This document shows positions 37,256-46,808 of a DNA stretch of 64,000 nucleotides, piece after piece (the first letter of the stretch is position 1; each line of letters starts with the position of its first letter). The translations under genes were made by a program, and so were the position numbers. The notes beneath the pieces are model-generated. The model was given only the letters and a program-made list of their open reading frames with translations. It was not told the origin of the DNA and did no database searches. Origin of the DNA: Paenibacillus sp. BIC5C1 (lineage in GTDB: Bacteria; Bacillota; Bacilli; Paenibacillales; Paenibacillaceae); assembly GCF_032399705.1 (NCBI RefSeq), contig NZ_CP135922.1:4650001-4714000 (forward strand), written 5' to 3'.

Positions 37256-37269
37256 AAGACCACCAACCC

Positions 37270-37725
37270 CTAATTATACAATGCTTTCTTGGATTCAATC
37301 CTTTTCTTCATCTTGATGGAGGTGCCTCTGCCGGGCTCACTGCTGACTTCGAATTCATCCATGAAGTTTTCCATAATGGTGAAGCCCATCCCCGAGCGCT
37401 CAAGTTCGGGTTTGGACGTATACAACGGCTGTTTGGCCAGTTCAAGGTCTTCGATGCCTTCACCGCGGTCTTCCACAATGATAGTGATCATGTCATCGCG
37501 AATCTCGGCTTGAATGGACACGACACCTTCTGGATTGTTGTTATAACCGTGAATGATGCTGTTCGTTACGGCTTCCGAAATGACTGTCTTCAGATCGCTA
37601 AGCTCGTCCATCGTAGGATCAAGCTGGGAGATGAAGGCAGCAACCGTCACCCGTGCGAACGATTCGTTCTCCGACTTGGCCGCGAATTGCAGATTCATGA
37701 AATTTGTCCCCGTTCCTTCATTCAT
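37270..37725 (-). CDS. spoIIAB: anti-sigma F factor / serine kinase SpoIIAB
   Basis: 151 residues of the GHKL kinase fold. ATP motifs are [14 protein letters not shown] (N box), [10 protein letters not shown] and [16 protein letters not shown]. It binds SigF and phosphorylates SpoIIAA. The ATG overlaps the spoIIAA stop (ATGA), and the stop is 14 bp before sigF. Confidence 0.97.
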   Translation of the reverse strand: MNEGTGTNFMNLQFAAKSENESFARVTVAAFISQLDPTMDELSDLKTVISEAVTNSIIHGYNNNPEGVVSIQAEIRDDMITIIVEDRGEGIEDLELAKQPLYTSKPELERSGMGFTIMENFMDEFEVSSEPGRGTSIKMKKRIESKKALYN

Positions 37726-38075
37726 GAGACGACCTCCAGACCCGAGAGAGCAGTTCCCTCATTTTCGTAAATCGGCATAATCTTGAACAAACCCGACATT
37801 TCCAGCAAACGATACACTGGCGGATTGACATCACAGACAACCATCTTGCCGCCTTTATTCTTAATGAGCTTGTATCTTCCCAAAATGACACCCAGACCCG
37901 AACTGTCCATAAATTGCAGATCTTTCAGGCTGAGTACCAGATGCTCGCATTGTCTGCGCTGGATGGCTTCATCCATCTGCATCCGTACCATGTCAGCTGT
38001 ATGGTGATCCAGCTCCCCGGATAATCGCACAATCAGAATCCCGCGGTGATGTTCCATTTCCACATGCAAGTTCAC
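37722..38075 (-). CDS. spoIIAA: anti-anti-sigma factor SpoIIAA
   Basis: 117 residues, STAS domain. The phosphorylated serine lies in [17 protein letters not shown]. Dephosphorylated SpoIIAA releases SigF. The start is a GTG 11 nt after GGAGGAG. Preceded by a candidate sigma-H promoter. Confidence 0.96.
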   Translation of the reverse strand: MNLHVEMEHHRGILIVRLSGELDHHTADMVRMQMDEAIQRRQCEHLVLSLKDLQFMDSSGLGVILGRYKLIKNKGGKMVVCDVNPPVYRLLEMSGLFKIMPIYENEGTALSGLEVVS

Positions 38076-38108
38076 GTTTGCTCACTCTCCTCCCTGTCTT
38101 GAACAAGG

Positions 38109-38137
38109 ATTTCTACGTTCTCGAAGGCTTTTCCTGC
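38109..38137 (-). promoter_or_regulatory. candidate sigma-H promoter of spoIIA
   Basis: Minus strand GCAGGAAAA (ending at 38129), about 12 nt, then GTAGAAAT (38116-38109), near the sigma-H consensus AGGAWWT / RnnGAAT; about 33 bp before the spoIIAA start. Confidence 0.5.
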
Positions 38138-38218
38138 CCCCCGACAAAACTAGAAGAAAACCCCTATTTAATTACAAAATATGTTCAACGGATGTGCGCA
38201 ACCTGCATAAATCGCCGT

Positions 38219-39394
38219 TTAATCAAACAGATTGGAGGTTGTGCGTTTGAATAGCTTCCACCAGCCAGCCTTGTCCACATCCTGTGGAGCCTGAATGTCG
38301 AATTCCTTGATGACTTCATTGCCCTGGTAGACGACAAGCTTACCTACACTCTGACCTTCTTTGACCGGAGCTTTTACTTCTTTGGCCATCAGCAATTCAT
38401 GACGGATCTCATCCGATTTCGCACCTTTGCGCATCAGCACACTATAATTTTGCGTTGCATTCAGCGGCAATTCGGCAACTTCACCTTTTTCAATTTTCAG
38501 GCTGCCCAGCAGGTCCCCTGACTTGTACAGAGCTTTCATCGTGTACTGCCCAAAAGCATAGTCAAACATCGAGGACACCTCGCTGTTCCGTGTTTTGGTA
38601 TTTGGTTCACCCAATACCACGGAAACGACACGCAGCCCATCTTTCATCGCTGTAGCCGAGAGACAAAACTTCGCTTCGGAAGTGTATCCTGTTTTCAACC
38701 CATCCGCACCGGAGTAGAAACGAACCAATTTGTTCGTATTCACCAGCCAGAATGGCTTCTCGCTATCTTTACGAAGGTAGTCCTGGTATGCACCGGTATA
38801 TTTCGTAATCCCCGGATGCTTCAGCAGTTCACGGCTCATGACCGCAATATCATGCGCGGAAGAATAATGATTATCTACCGGAAGGCCGTTACAGTTGGCA
38901 AAATGAGTATCCTTCATGCCAAGCTCCTTCGCCCGCTCATTCATTAATTGAACAAAAGCTTCCTCGGAACCGGCAATTTTCTCAGCCATCGCCACAGAGG
39001 CATCATTACCGGAAGCCATAGCAATCCCTTTTAACATATCGTCTACCGTCATCTCTTCCCCAGGTTCCAGAAATATCTGTGATCCACCCATGGATGCGGC
39101 ATATTCACTCGTTCTCACTTTATCCGTCAGCTTCAGCTTGCCAGAGTCGACCGCTTCAATGGTGAGCAGCATGGTCATAATCTTGGTAATGCTCGCCGGA
39201 GGCAGCTGATCATGACTGTTTTTTTCAAAAATGACCGTGCCCGTATCTGCATCCATCAAAATGGCGGAGCGTGCCGACGGGGCCAAATCTGTTCCCCCCG
39301 CTGCTTTGGGAGTTTCTTCAGCCAGCGCGGTTGATGCCATCAGGGGCAGCAGGATACAAAGGGTCATGAACGATGCCATTATTCGTTTCTTCAC
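38219..39394 (-). CDS. dacF: D-alanyl-D-alanine carboxypeptidase DacF
   Basis: 391 residues, S11 family. Signal peptide (MTLCILLPLMASTALAEE), active-site SITK in PPASITKIM, SGN (ASGNDASVA), KTG (GLKTGYTSEAKF), then the PBP5 C-terminal domain and an amphipathic tail. The start is GTG 39394, with GAGGAGG 8 nt upstream. It lies upstream of spoIIA as in B. subtilis and acts on forespore or cortex wall. Confidence 0.94.
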   Translation of the reverse strand: MKKRIMASFMTLCILLPLMASTALAEETPKAAGGTDLAPSARSAILMDADTGTVIFEKNSHDQLPPASITKIMTMLLTIEAVDSGKLKLTDKVRTSEYAASMGGSQIFLEPGEEMTVDDMLKGIAMASGNDASVAMAEKIAGSEEAFVQLMNERAKELGMKDTHFANCNGLPVDNHYSSAHDIAVMSRELLKHPGITKYTGAYQDYLRKDSEKPFWLVNTNKLVRFYSGADGLKTGYTSEAKFCLSATAMKDGLRVVSVVLGEPNTKTRNSEVSSMFDYAFGQYTMKALYKSGDLLGSLKIEKGEVAELPLNATQNYSVLMRKGAKSDEIRHELLMAKEVKAPVKEGQSVGKLVVYQGNEVIKEFDIQAPQDVDKAGWWKLFKRTTSNLFD

Positions 39395-39584
39395 TAGGGT
39401 TACCTCCTCAAATAACTTGCTTACTGCATGTTCCATGCATGTACTGCTAATCATTGTCGGCCCGATTGAAGTAAATTATTCCATGTAAAGAATGATTTGC
39501 CGAACTTTTTATGTAATCTGTGTGAAACACCAAAAAACGAGCCTGAACTACTGGATGAGTGAACGGTCCGTTAAGGAAAATAAA

Positions 39585-39631
39585 AAAAGGCAACCTGCCC
39601 CAATGAATCACATTAGGGTAGATCGCCTTTT
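39585..39631 (-). terminator. terminator after punA
   Basis: AAAAGGC/GCCTTTT outer stem and CCCAATG/CATTAGGG inner stem; T-rich on the minus side. Confidence 0.75.
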
Positions 39632-39643
39632 CTATATGATCAG

Positions 39644-40468
39644 TTACATTTGTGGAATAACAGCCAGGACAAGGGCCAGGAACGATTCACGAACACGTTC
39701 TGTTGTCTCCATAACTTCATCATGCGACAACGGCTGGTCCAGAATGCCGGCAGCCATGTTGCTGATACAAGAAATACCGAGCACTTCCAGGCCTGCGTGG
39801 CGTGCTACGATAACCTCAGAGACGGTAGACATGCCGACAGCATCCGCACCCAACGTACGCAGCATCACGATCTCAGCTGGTGTCTCGTAGTTTGGACCAA
39901 GCATACCTGCATATACACCTTCACGTACATCAAAACCTTGTGACGCGGCTGTATCCTTCGCCAGCGCACGCAGACGGCGGCTGTACGCTTCGGACAGATC
40001 CGGGAAGCGAACACCCAGTGCGGAGTCATTCGGTCCGATTAATGGATTCTTGCCTGTGAGATTGAGATGATCCGAGATCAGCATCAGGTCACCCGCCTCA
40101 TAAGAGGTATTTACGCCACCTGCTGCGTTCGTTACGAGCAGAGAAGTTACGCCCAGCTCTTTCATAACACGTACCGGGAAGGCAGTCAGTTCAGGACCAT
40201 AACCTTCATACATGTGGAAACGACCTTTCATCATAACAACCGGACGGCCTTTAATGGTCCCCACAAGCAATTCGCCTTCATGTCCCTCTACTGTGGACAC
40301 CGGAAAATGCGGAATATCCTGATAAGCGATGCTTACACCATCTTCAATCAATTCTGCCAAAATGCCAAGCCCTGAACCTAAAATCAAACCGACTTCCGGT
40401 TTAATAGTACTTTTGCTTTGGATGTAAGATGCCGCTTCCAAAATCATCTGTTGGTTTAATGCTGTCAT
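39644..40468 (-). CDS. punA: purine nucleoside phosphorylase
   Basis: 274 residues of the trimeric PNP/MTAP type. Motifs: GLILGSGLGILAELI, STVEGHEGELLVG, MMKGRFHMYEGY, LLVTNAAGGVNTSYEAGD and GMSTVSEVIVARHAG. Cleaves guanosine and inosine type nucleosides with phosphate. Between xerD and dacF, a common Firmicutes order. Confidence 0.95.
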   Translation of the reverse strand: MTALNQQMILEAASYIQSKSTIKPEVGLILGSGLGILAELIEDGVSIAYQDIPHFPVSTVEGHEGELLVGTIKGRPVVMMKGRFHMYEGYGPELTAFPVRVMKELGVTSLLVTNAAGGVNTSYEAGDLMLISDHLNLTGKNPLIGPNDSALGVRFPDLSEAYSRRLRALAKDTAASQGFDVREGVYAGMLGPNYETPAEIVMLRTLGADAVGMSTVSEVIVARHAGLEVLGISCISNMAAGILDQPLSHDEVMETTERVRESFLALVLAVIPQM

Positions 40469-40658
40469 AAATGTTCCCCCTTGAGTTGAAACGATCCGTC
40501 TGTGTCCGCAAATGGTATCAATCAGAACTACGCGTTATCAACACGCTTGAATGATGCATTTGCTTATGTATAACGGCGTTTAAATGTGTTCAATTTATTT
40601 TATCCTAAATCGGACTATTGTTCCGCTTTTTTTTTGCAGATTTATATCCAAGTAGAAT

Positions 40659-41549
40659 CTATTTTGCCCGCGGATGATGAGATTCATAAATCTCTTTCAT
40701 CGTTTTGCGGCCATGATGTCCATACTGTTGCCCAGGCTGCTCCACATGACCGAGCATGTCCTGCACCGCACGGGTATCTGCCCCACTGGCAATCAGGTGA
40801 GCGGCAAAGGAATGACGCAGCGTATGTGGTGTAATTTCACCCGATATTCCCGCATCCATCGCTGCTTTTTTGAGCAACTTCCAGAATCCTTGACGGGTTA
40901 ATCGTTTCCCGGATACGTTGACAAAGAGAGCATGCTCGTCCGTATCATTTTTAATTAGCAGGTTGCGGTACTCGTTCACATAAACACTTGCCCACTCTGC
41001 TGCAGGCGCACCTATTGGCAAAATCCGTTCTTTACCGGCACCTCCACAGCGGATAAAGCGCATGCCTGGCTGTACGTCCCGCACATCCAGTGCAATCAGT
41101 TCAGATACACGAATGCCTGTCGCATACAATAGCTCCAGCATGGCCCGGTCACGCACCCCTTGCGGTGAACGGGTATCGGGGGAGCTGAGCAGCAATTCGA
41201 TCTCTTGGACGGTCAACACCTGCGGCGGTGTCTTGTCTGCTTTTGGAGCCTCCACATCAAACGTAGGGTCCTGTAATATGTCACCACGCCGCATCAAAAA
41301 ATGAAAATAGGAGCGCAGGGATACGACGCTGCGGGCAATGGTTGCATTCGCACGTCCTGCCTGTTTCTGCTGACCTATAAACAGGATAACATGCGTCCGG
41401 CGCACCTGCTCCGCTTCCCGGATACCGTATTCTTTATCCGCAAATTCGATGAACTTGTCCACGTCCCGAAGATACGATTCCAGCGTGCTGCTCGACATCC
41501 CTTTATCCTCTTCCAAGTATAAGGCATAGGCGTGTATCGTCTGCTTCAT
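40659..41549 (-). CDS. xerD: tyrosine recombinase XerD
   Basis: 296 residues, same length as B. subtilis XerD. N-terminal SAM-like domain and C-terminal catalytic domain with Arg in LYATGIRVSEL, HTLRHSFAAHL and the LGH box (QDMLGH). The nucleophile Tyr is present in GQQYGHHG. The loop between LGH and Tyr is atypical: VEQPGQQ, seven residues, against the usual ADISTTQI type of eight. GAGGAG lies 8 nt before ATG 41549. Resolves chromosome dimers at dif with XerC. Confidence 0.92.
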   Translation of the reverse strand: MKQTIHAYALYLEEDKGMSSSTLESYLRDVDKFIEFADKEYGIREAEQVRRTHVILFIGQQKQAGRANATIARSVVSLRSYFHFLMRRGDILQDPTFDVEAPKADKTPPQVLTVQEIELLLSSPDTRSPQGVRDRAMLELLYATGIRVSELIALDVRDVQPGMRFIRCGGAGKERILPIGAPAAEWASVYVNEYRNLLIKNDTDEHALFVNVSGKRLTRQGFWKLLKKAAMDAGISGEITPHTLRHSFAAHLIASGADTRAVQDMLGHVEQPGQQYGHHGRKTMKEIYESHHPRAK

Positions 41550-41622
41550 GCACAACGCTCCTCATCTGACAGGACTGCCACATGGGCAACCTGCTTCCGT
41601 ATTTGCATCCCTGGCTGTCCAG

Positions 41623-41865
41623 CTACTCTCCGTACCAATAAAATAAACGGAGACGCTCTGCCATTGTAGGACGTCCTTCCCCGTTACTTGGCCAAACCGT
41701 TTCCTGAAATACTTTAACCGCATTTCCTGTTGGCATCTGATATTGGTCCACAGGTGAGATCAATCCGTTGAACAAATCCAGGACATGATAGAACAGATAA
41801 ACTAATGCAGCAAAAAATACGATAAATCGAATAAAACGGAGTCCTCTCCGCAGCGATATAATCAT
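41623..41865 (-). CDS. yqzK: YqzK-like DUF4227 protein
   Basis: 80 residues with one TM (about 13-33) and the conserved ending AVKVFQETV and ERLRLFYWYGE. The same small membrane protein lies beside fur in bacilli. Function unknown. Confidence 0.8.
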   Translation of the reverse strand: MIISLRRGLRFIRFIVFFAALVYLFYHVLDLFNGLISPVDQYQMPTGNAVKVFQETVWPSNGEGRPTMAERLRLFYWYGE

Positions 41866-41971
41866 GGGTTGTACCCCTTTCTGGTTCGAATCCGACTCGT
41901 CTAGAATCAGGGTATGTTACCGAACACAGGAATATGACATTCAGGGTAAACCTCACATCACACGCTGGACC

Positions 41972-42008
41972 AAAAAAGCTCTCCCGTCAAAACCGCCGGT
42001 GAGAGCTT
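41972..42008 (-). terminator. terminator after fur
   Basis: AAGCTCTC/GAGAGCTT stem extended by CCG/CGG, with six T on the minus strand. Confidence 0.85.
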
Positions 42009-42022
42009 GAAGATATGCTATG

Positions 42023-42490
42023 TTATTCTTCGTCTTTGGGCTTCTGGTCATTTTTAGCTTTGCAACGGTAACAAATCCCATGGAAATCCAGTCGGTGATC
42101 TACTACCGAAAAGTTAAATTCCCGCTCCAGTCGCTCTTCAAGCGGTCCAAGCCAGTCTTCACGTATTTCATCCATACTTCCGCATTGAACACAGATTAAG
42201 TGATGATGGTGATGCTTGGATGTATCTCCGCGTAGATCATAACGCGCTACACCGTCGCCGAAGTTGATTTTCTCTACAACATGCAGCTCACTCAGCAGTT
42301 CGAGGGTACGGTACACGGTTGCGAGACCGATTTCGGGAGCCTTTTCTTTCACGAGCATGAATACGTCTTCTGCGCTCAGATGATCTTCTTCATTCTCAAG
42401 AAGTACTCTTACGGTGGCTTCCCGCTGGGGCGTTAATTTATATCCTTGGGACTGTAGTTGCTGCTTAATTTTATCGATCCGTGCTTCCAT
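42023..42490 (-). CDS. fur: ferric uptake regulator Fur
   Basis: 155 residues. Winged helix (QREATVRVLLEN, IGLATVYRTLELL), metal sites DTSKHHHHHLICVQCG and the second Cys pair CYRCK. A Fe(II)-dependent repressor likely acting on the Fur boxes found at 58-64 kb. PerR and Zur are less likely given position beside yqzK and spoIIM. Confidence 0.93.
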   Translation of the reverse strand: MEARIDKIKQQLQSQGYKLTPQREATVRVLLENEEDHLSAEDVFMLVKEKAPEIGLATVYRTLELLSELHVVEKINFGDGVARYDLRGDTSKHHHHHLICVQCGSMDEIREDWLGPLEERLEREFNFSVVDHRLDFHGICYRCKAKNDQKPKDEE

Positions 42491-42544
42491 TTTCTCCCTC
42501 CCCCTAGGAAATCACTGCACACTGCAACTTAACCCACTTCTTTC

Positions 42545-42574
42545 ATTATAGGGGGAGTACATAATTAAAGTCAA
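42545..42574 (-). promoter_or_regulatory. sigma-A promoter of fur
   Basis: Minus strand TTGACT (42574-42569), 18-nt spacer, TATAAT (42550-42545), about 55 bp before the fur start. Confidence 0.75.
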
Positions 42575-42598
42575 CATTTTACACTATCACGCGCAAAG

Positions 42599-43228
42599 CT
42601 AAGCTGGTAGCAGCATCGGTGTGACCCAGCGCATCATCGCAGGTGTAACCCATGTTTCAAATGACGCAACCCCTAACAGCAGTGCTGCCATAACGAGAGT
42701 TAACACGATATATGAAGCAAAAGGTTTCTGACGACCTGGTGTCCGCTGCATCAGAACACGGTTCCGAATAATGTATAACGAAAAGGTCATAGCCGACACA
42801 CTGCAAATGAGCAGCACCGGAATCACGAATAAATTATGAGGCGCAACGGAAACCAGGGCAAACAACAGCCCTTTCCATGAATACTGTCCAACAAGGTACC
42901 CCACGGTAAAACCAATGAGCACACCTTTCAGAAAATCCAGAACCAATATGCCCGGCAGACCGATGACCGATAAGCCCAGAATGAAGATCAGACCAACCCA
43001 CTTTAAGTGAAGCATGGCAATGTCCCAATAGGTTCCGGTCTCAATCACTTGTCCGCTGTGCTGTACCGTCATGAAGAAGTTACCGAGGTATCCCTCCAGA
43101 TCCTGGCGCTGTTCAAGGGATAGGGCATTAACCATCAGGGCGCCAAAAATGACACCCACCAGGAACAAGACAGCCACAAATACATATAAAGAGGTTTGGC
43201 CTTTGAATGTGAAGTAGGCAGAACGCAT
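42599..43228 (-). CDS. spoIIM: stage II sporulation protein M
   Basis: 209 residues with five TM segments. SLYVFVAVLFLVGVIFGALM, GLIFILGLSVIGLPGILVLD and LVSVAPHNLFVIPVLLIC fit SpoIIM of the DMP engulfment machine. ATG 43228 gives the family length; a frame open 43 codons further up has no similarity. Downstream of endonuclease Q, before fur. Confidence 0.92.
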   Translation of the reverse strand: MRSAYFTFKGQTSLYVFVAVLFLVGVIFGALMVNALSLEQRQDLEGYLGNFFMTVQHSGQVIETGTYWDIAMLHLKWVGLIFILGLSVIGLPGILVLDFLKGVLIGFTVGYLVGQYSWKGLLFALVSVAPHNLFVIPVLLICSVSAMTFSLYIIRNRVLMQRTPGRQKPFASYIVLTLVMAALLLGVASFETWVTPAMMRWVTPMLLPA

Positions 43229-43415
43229 ACAGGTACGGGTCCCCTTTCCGGTTATCATGCTGCAAGGATAACGAGTGAAATCCTCATAGTCATTCTTATG
43301 AACCGGAAAGCACACGTATGACTTCTTGTCCAGATTCCAATTCCTTCTCCATGACAAAATGCCATTCCCGCACCAAATGGTGCTTACTCACTTTACGAAC
43401 CTGCCGTAAACTCCT

Positions 43416-44636
43416 TTACTCTACTCTTTCCTTGTTGGACACTTTTCCGTAAGTGCCTCCACCACCAGATGACAATTCCAGTTGGCCATTCCGCGCAGCA
43501 ACGATAAGACCTGCAAGTACCTGTCCAACGACCTCTGCAAGTTCATCCTCGCTTGTACGATGTAATACGTTCATTTCGGTACCAAAACGATCCAGCAGCT
43601 GGTGCAATTTGGCTTTCCCCAAACCCGGGATGAATTCCAATGGTACCTGATAGTGATAAGCAGGTCGGTTTGCTGGAACATGCGGACTCTCCCGATCCGC
43701 GATTGCCAGTATGCGATCGAGCACACCTTGCACAAGTTTCACACTGCCACAGTATGGACAACGTTCTGCCGACATCGCTTGCTCATCCATAATGCTTCCA
43801 CAAGATGCACAATAGGTACGGTGGTATTTGCCAAGTCTTGGATTCAAACCGTAATTGGCTGTAATGCTTCTGCCTGCCTTTCCTTTAAGTGCCATATTGA
43901 ATTCGTCAAAGGAAGGCTTCTCGAGTTGTAACTGGTTGTATTCACGTCCAATCTTGCCCAGAGAATGAGCGTCCGAGTTAGTTAGAAAAGGAACTTGATC
44001 CAGTTCCCGAATATAGCTGGCCATGGATGAATCGGAGCTTAGCCCAAGCTCAACCGCATCGATCAGGCTAGTATCCAGCACATCGGCCATACGAGGGGCT
44101 GTGCTTCCGTATATGCCTTTATGCGGTGTGAACGCATGCGCTGGCACAATAAGCCCACCACGCGCCTTTATCTCGGCCTGCATCTCAAGTGCGGGTACAT
44201 ATACCCGCTGTGAGCTCAGGTTTACATTTTTCATATTACGTTTCATCCAGTCCGTGAAGGACTTCATGGTTTTCAGATCACGGAAGTAGGCCAGCATATG
44301 AAACTCCCGCATTCCTGGCTCACGCAGCTCCAATTCCGTACCCAGCAGGATGGTTGTATCCTGATACGCAATACCCCCTCCCTCCAGCTCGGACATCGTG
44401 CCGTTCTCAAGCAGCTGTTCGATGTCCAGCTGTACAACCGGAGAGTGACAATCAATGACACCGAGTAGATGAATTCCTTTGCGATCCGAGGCTTCTTTAG
44501 CAATGTTCTCGAATGTCAAATCACGGCTGCCACTGATTTTAACTGCTTCACCGCGCGAAGTTCGTCCAATGTGAATATGGAGATCTGCATAACAAGGCTC
44601 CCACCCTGCAGACGCTGCCTGCTGCTCATTCATCAT
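43416..44636 (-). CDS. endonuclease Q family protein (YqxK-like)
   Basis: 406 residues. PHP metal domain: CYADLHIHIGRTS, GVIDCHSP, LIVPAHAFTPHKGIYG and FLTNSDAHSLGKIGRE. A zinc ribbon follows (CASCGSIMD, CPYCG) and a C-terminal helix-hairpin region (FIPGLGKAKLHQLLDRFG). Endonuclease Q enzymes nick DNA 5' of deaminated bases. The ATG overlaps the nudF stop by one base (TAATG). Confidence 0.88.
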   Translation of the reverse strand: MMNEQQAASAGWEPCYADLHIHIGRTSRGEAVKISGSRDLTFENIAKEASDRKGIHLLGVIDCHSPVVQLDIEQLLENGTMSELEGGGIAYQDTTILLGTELELREPGMREFHMLAYFRDLKTMKSFTDWMKRNMKNVNLSSQRVYVPALEMQAEIKARGGLIVPAHAFTPHKGIYGSTAPRMADVLDTSLIDAVELGLSSDSSMASYIRELDQVPFLTNSDAHSLGKIGREYNQLQLEKPSFDEFNMALKGKAGRSITANYGLNPRLGKYHRTYCASCGSIMDEQAMSAERCPYCGSVKLVQGVLDRILAIADRESPHVPANRPAYHYQVPLEFIPGLGKAKLHQLLDRFGTEMNVLHRTSEDELAEVVGQVLAGLIVAARNGQLELSSGGGGTYGKVSNKERVE

Positions 44637-45211
44637 TAAAACCGTCCTGTCGTTCTGTAAAGATCCCATGCATACACAGCCATCATCGTTTTGGCATCAC
44701 TGATCCGATTCTGATCCATCAACTGATAAGCCTCTTCAATTGTAATCTCGGACACTTCAAGAAATTCATCTTCGTCCAAAGCCATGTCCCCTGCTTCGAG
44801 CTCCTCAGCGATGTACAGATGGATGATCTCATCCGCGAATCCCGGCGAAGTGTAAAACGAACGCAGATGCCGCAGTGATTTGGCTACATAACCGGTTTCT
44901 TCGCGCAATTCACGCGCTGCTGCCACTTCAGGTTCTTCTCCTGGGTCCAGTTTGCCTGCCGGAATCTCAACTTCGGTACGTCCCATGGCCTGACGATACT
45001 GATCAACGACCAGCATACGATCGCCATTCAGCGCGAGGACAGCTACTGCTCCAGGGTGACGGATGATCTCACGGGTAGCGGTCTGACCGTTAGGCAGCTT
45101 GACCGTGTCGACTTGAAGGGAAATAACTTTACCCTCGAAGATGGGCTTTGTCGATATCGTCTCTTCGTCAAGTTTTGGATTGGCAGGATGCTTATGATTG
45201 ATTGAATTCAT
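44636..45211 (-). CDS. nudF: ADP-ribose pyrophosphatase (Nudix)
   Basis: 191 residues. The Nudix box is intact: GKLDPGEEPEVAAARELREE followed by TG. YTSPGFADEIIHLYIAEEL is typical of NudF. ATG 45211 (MNSINHKHP) fits the family; the longer open frame is rejected. Divergent from mciZ. Confidence 0.93.
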   Translation of the reverse strand: MNSINHKHPANPKLDEETISTKPIFEGKVISLQVDTVKLPNGQTATREIIRHPGAVAVLALNGDRMLVVDQYRQAMGRTEVEIPAGKLDPGEEPEVAAARELREETGYVAKSLRHLRSFYTSPGFADEIIHLYIAEELEAGDMALDEDEFLEVSEITIEEAYQLMDQNRISDAKTMMAVYAWDLYRTTGRF

Positions 45212-45332
45212 CTGTTCTTCAACTCCACTTCTTCGAATTTTGGTTCTCTTTATACGTATAAAGCTCTGTTTTTTGGCATATGGTGAGCTTATAGCGATTT
45301 CAAACAAATATAACAAATCAGGGGGACAACCA

Positions 45333-45467
45333 ATGAACAGTTATTTAACACCGCAATCCGTACACGTGGTCGGACAAGCCAGACAAGTCCAGCTCATACT
45401 CAAACAATGGGTGCGTGAGTGGGGTCCAGATGCCAAATTAATCGATATGCTCGCTGGACGTAAATGA
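45333..45467 (+). CDS. mciZ: Z-ring inhibitor MciZ
   Basis: 44 residues: MNSYLTPQSVHVVGQARQ and then VQLILKQWVREWG and DAKLIDML. It shares the VxxVGxAxxVxxxLK pattern and size with B. subtilis MciZ, a mother-cell peptide that caps FtsZ filaments, and lies at the same place next to nudF. AGGGGG lies 7 nt before the ATG. Confidence 0.8.
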   Translation: MNSYLTPQSVHVVGQARQVQLILKQWVREWGPDAKLIDMLAGRK

Positions 45468-45515
45468 TACTGTTCTTGGTCTGCAATACCCATGAAATAT
45501 AACATGGTTTTGCCA

Positions 45516-45553
45516 AAAAGTCCGAACTCGGTTTGTACCGGATTCGGACTTTT
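45516..45553. terminator. bidirectional terminator mciZ / peptidase
   Basis: Eleven-base perfect stem AAAAGTCCGAA/TTCGGACTTTT between convergent genes. Confidence 0.85.
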
Positions 45554-45593
45554 CAGTTGAAGAACGGGGGAGTTTCACCCTCAGTCTCTTTGA

Positions 45594-46727
45594 TTATTTT
45601 TTACTCGCAGCCGTTTCCTGAATAATAGCTACAACCACTTCAGATAGTTTCACAATATCCTCGGCTCGGATGCGTTCTTTCGTCGTATGGATGTCTTCAT
45701 AGCCTACAGCCAGGTTGACCGTGGGTATGTTGAACCCATTAAAGATGTTGGCATCACTGCCACCACCGGATGCAAACGTGCTAGTCTCCAGCCCCAGGCT
45801 CCGAATGGCACGCTGTGCAAGCTGAACAACCTCATGTTCATCATGGAAGCCAAATGCAGGATACAGGATCTCACTGCGGAATTCAGCGGTTGCACCGTAT
45901 TTGCGGCATGTCGTTTCCAATGCTTCACGCATCTGGGCCACTTGAAGTTCTACCTTCTCCTGCACAATACTGCGTGCCTCAGCCTCAATCTGCACAAAAT
46001 CGCAGACGACGTTCAGTGCTGATCCGCCCTGGAATTTGCCGATGTTCGCCGTAGTCTCATCATCAATTCGTCCCAGCTTCATCGCTGCAATGGCTTTGGC
46101 CGCCACTTGGATGGCACTGATGCCGTCTTCCGGATTCACGCCCGCATGTGCGGATTTCCCATAGATCTTCATCTGAATTTCAGCTCTGGCTGGAGCAGCC
46201 ACACAGATAGTACCCACGGCTCCGTTGGAATCCAGGGCATAACCGAACTCGGCTTCAATATCCTTCGGATTCATTGCACGTGCACCAACCAGACCCGACT
46301 CTTCACCTACGGTAATCACAAATTGAATTTTTCCATGTGGAAGGTTGTTCTCTTGAATAGCTCGAATCGCTTCAAACAAAGCGGCGATCCCCGCTTTGTC
46401 ATCTGCACCCAGAATTGTCGTGCCGTCACTGCGAATCCAGCCATCTTCACCCAGCTCAGGTTTAATTCCTTGTCCAGGAGTTACGGTATCCATATGACAT
46501 GTAAAAAAGATTGGTGATGCTTCTTCCGCACCCTCGGCTTCCCAGGTAATTACGAGATTACCCGCACCATGTCCGGTTTTCTCCATAGTGTCGTCCTCAT
46601 ATACGCTAAGGCCCAGCTGAGTAAACTGCTCTTTTAGCACTTTTGATATATTTTGTTCATGGGTTGTTTCACTATCAATCTGCACCAGTTCCATAAACTG
46701 ATCAATAACACGTTGCTGTTTTATCAT
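45594..46727 (-). CDS. M20-family peptidase, tripeptidase T-like (YqjE)
   Basis: 377 residues. Metal and catalytic motifs: FFTCHMDTVTPG, GADDKAGIAAL, VITVGEESGLVGA and the late His in HTTKERIRAED. A dimerisation domain lies in the middle (YGKSAHAGVNPEDG). Cytoplasmic aminotripeptidase-type hydrolase. Divergent from prli42, the gene order known in bacilli. Confidence 0.9.
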   Translation of the reverse strand: MIKQQRVIDQFMELVQIDSETTHEQNISKVLKEQFTQLGLSVYEDDTMEKTGHGAGNLVITWEAEGAEEASPIFFTCHMDTVTPGQGIKPELGEDGWIRSDGTTILGADDKAGIAALFEAIRAIQENNLPHGKIQFVITVGEESGLVGARAMNPKDIEAEFGYALDSNGAVGTICVAAPARAEIQMKIYGKSAHAGVNPEDGISAIQVAAKAIAAMKLGRIDDETTANIGKFQGGSALNVVCDFVQIEAEARSIVQEKVELQVAQMREALETTCRKYGATAEFRSEILYPAFGFHDEHEVVQLAQRAIRSLGLETSTFASGGGSDANIFNGFNIPTVNLAVGYEDIHTTKERIRAEDIVKLSEVVVAIIQETAASKK

Positions 46728-46808
46728 AGGACTTTCCTACCTTTCGTGGATACGGTACAATACAATTACTATGGTCTGTTTATTTATTTGTTGAAAGGAG
46801 TTCTCTTC

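Noticed and set aside
40586..40834. Plus-strand frame over the xerD 3' end
   Set aside because: Antisense shadow of a conserved gene with no start signal.
43229..43357. 43-codon N-terminal extension of SpoIIM
   Set aside because: No similarity and no ribosome site at the far start; family proteins begin near the first TM.
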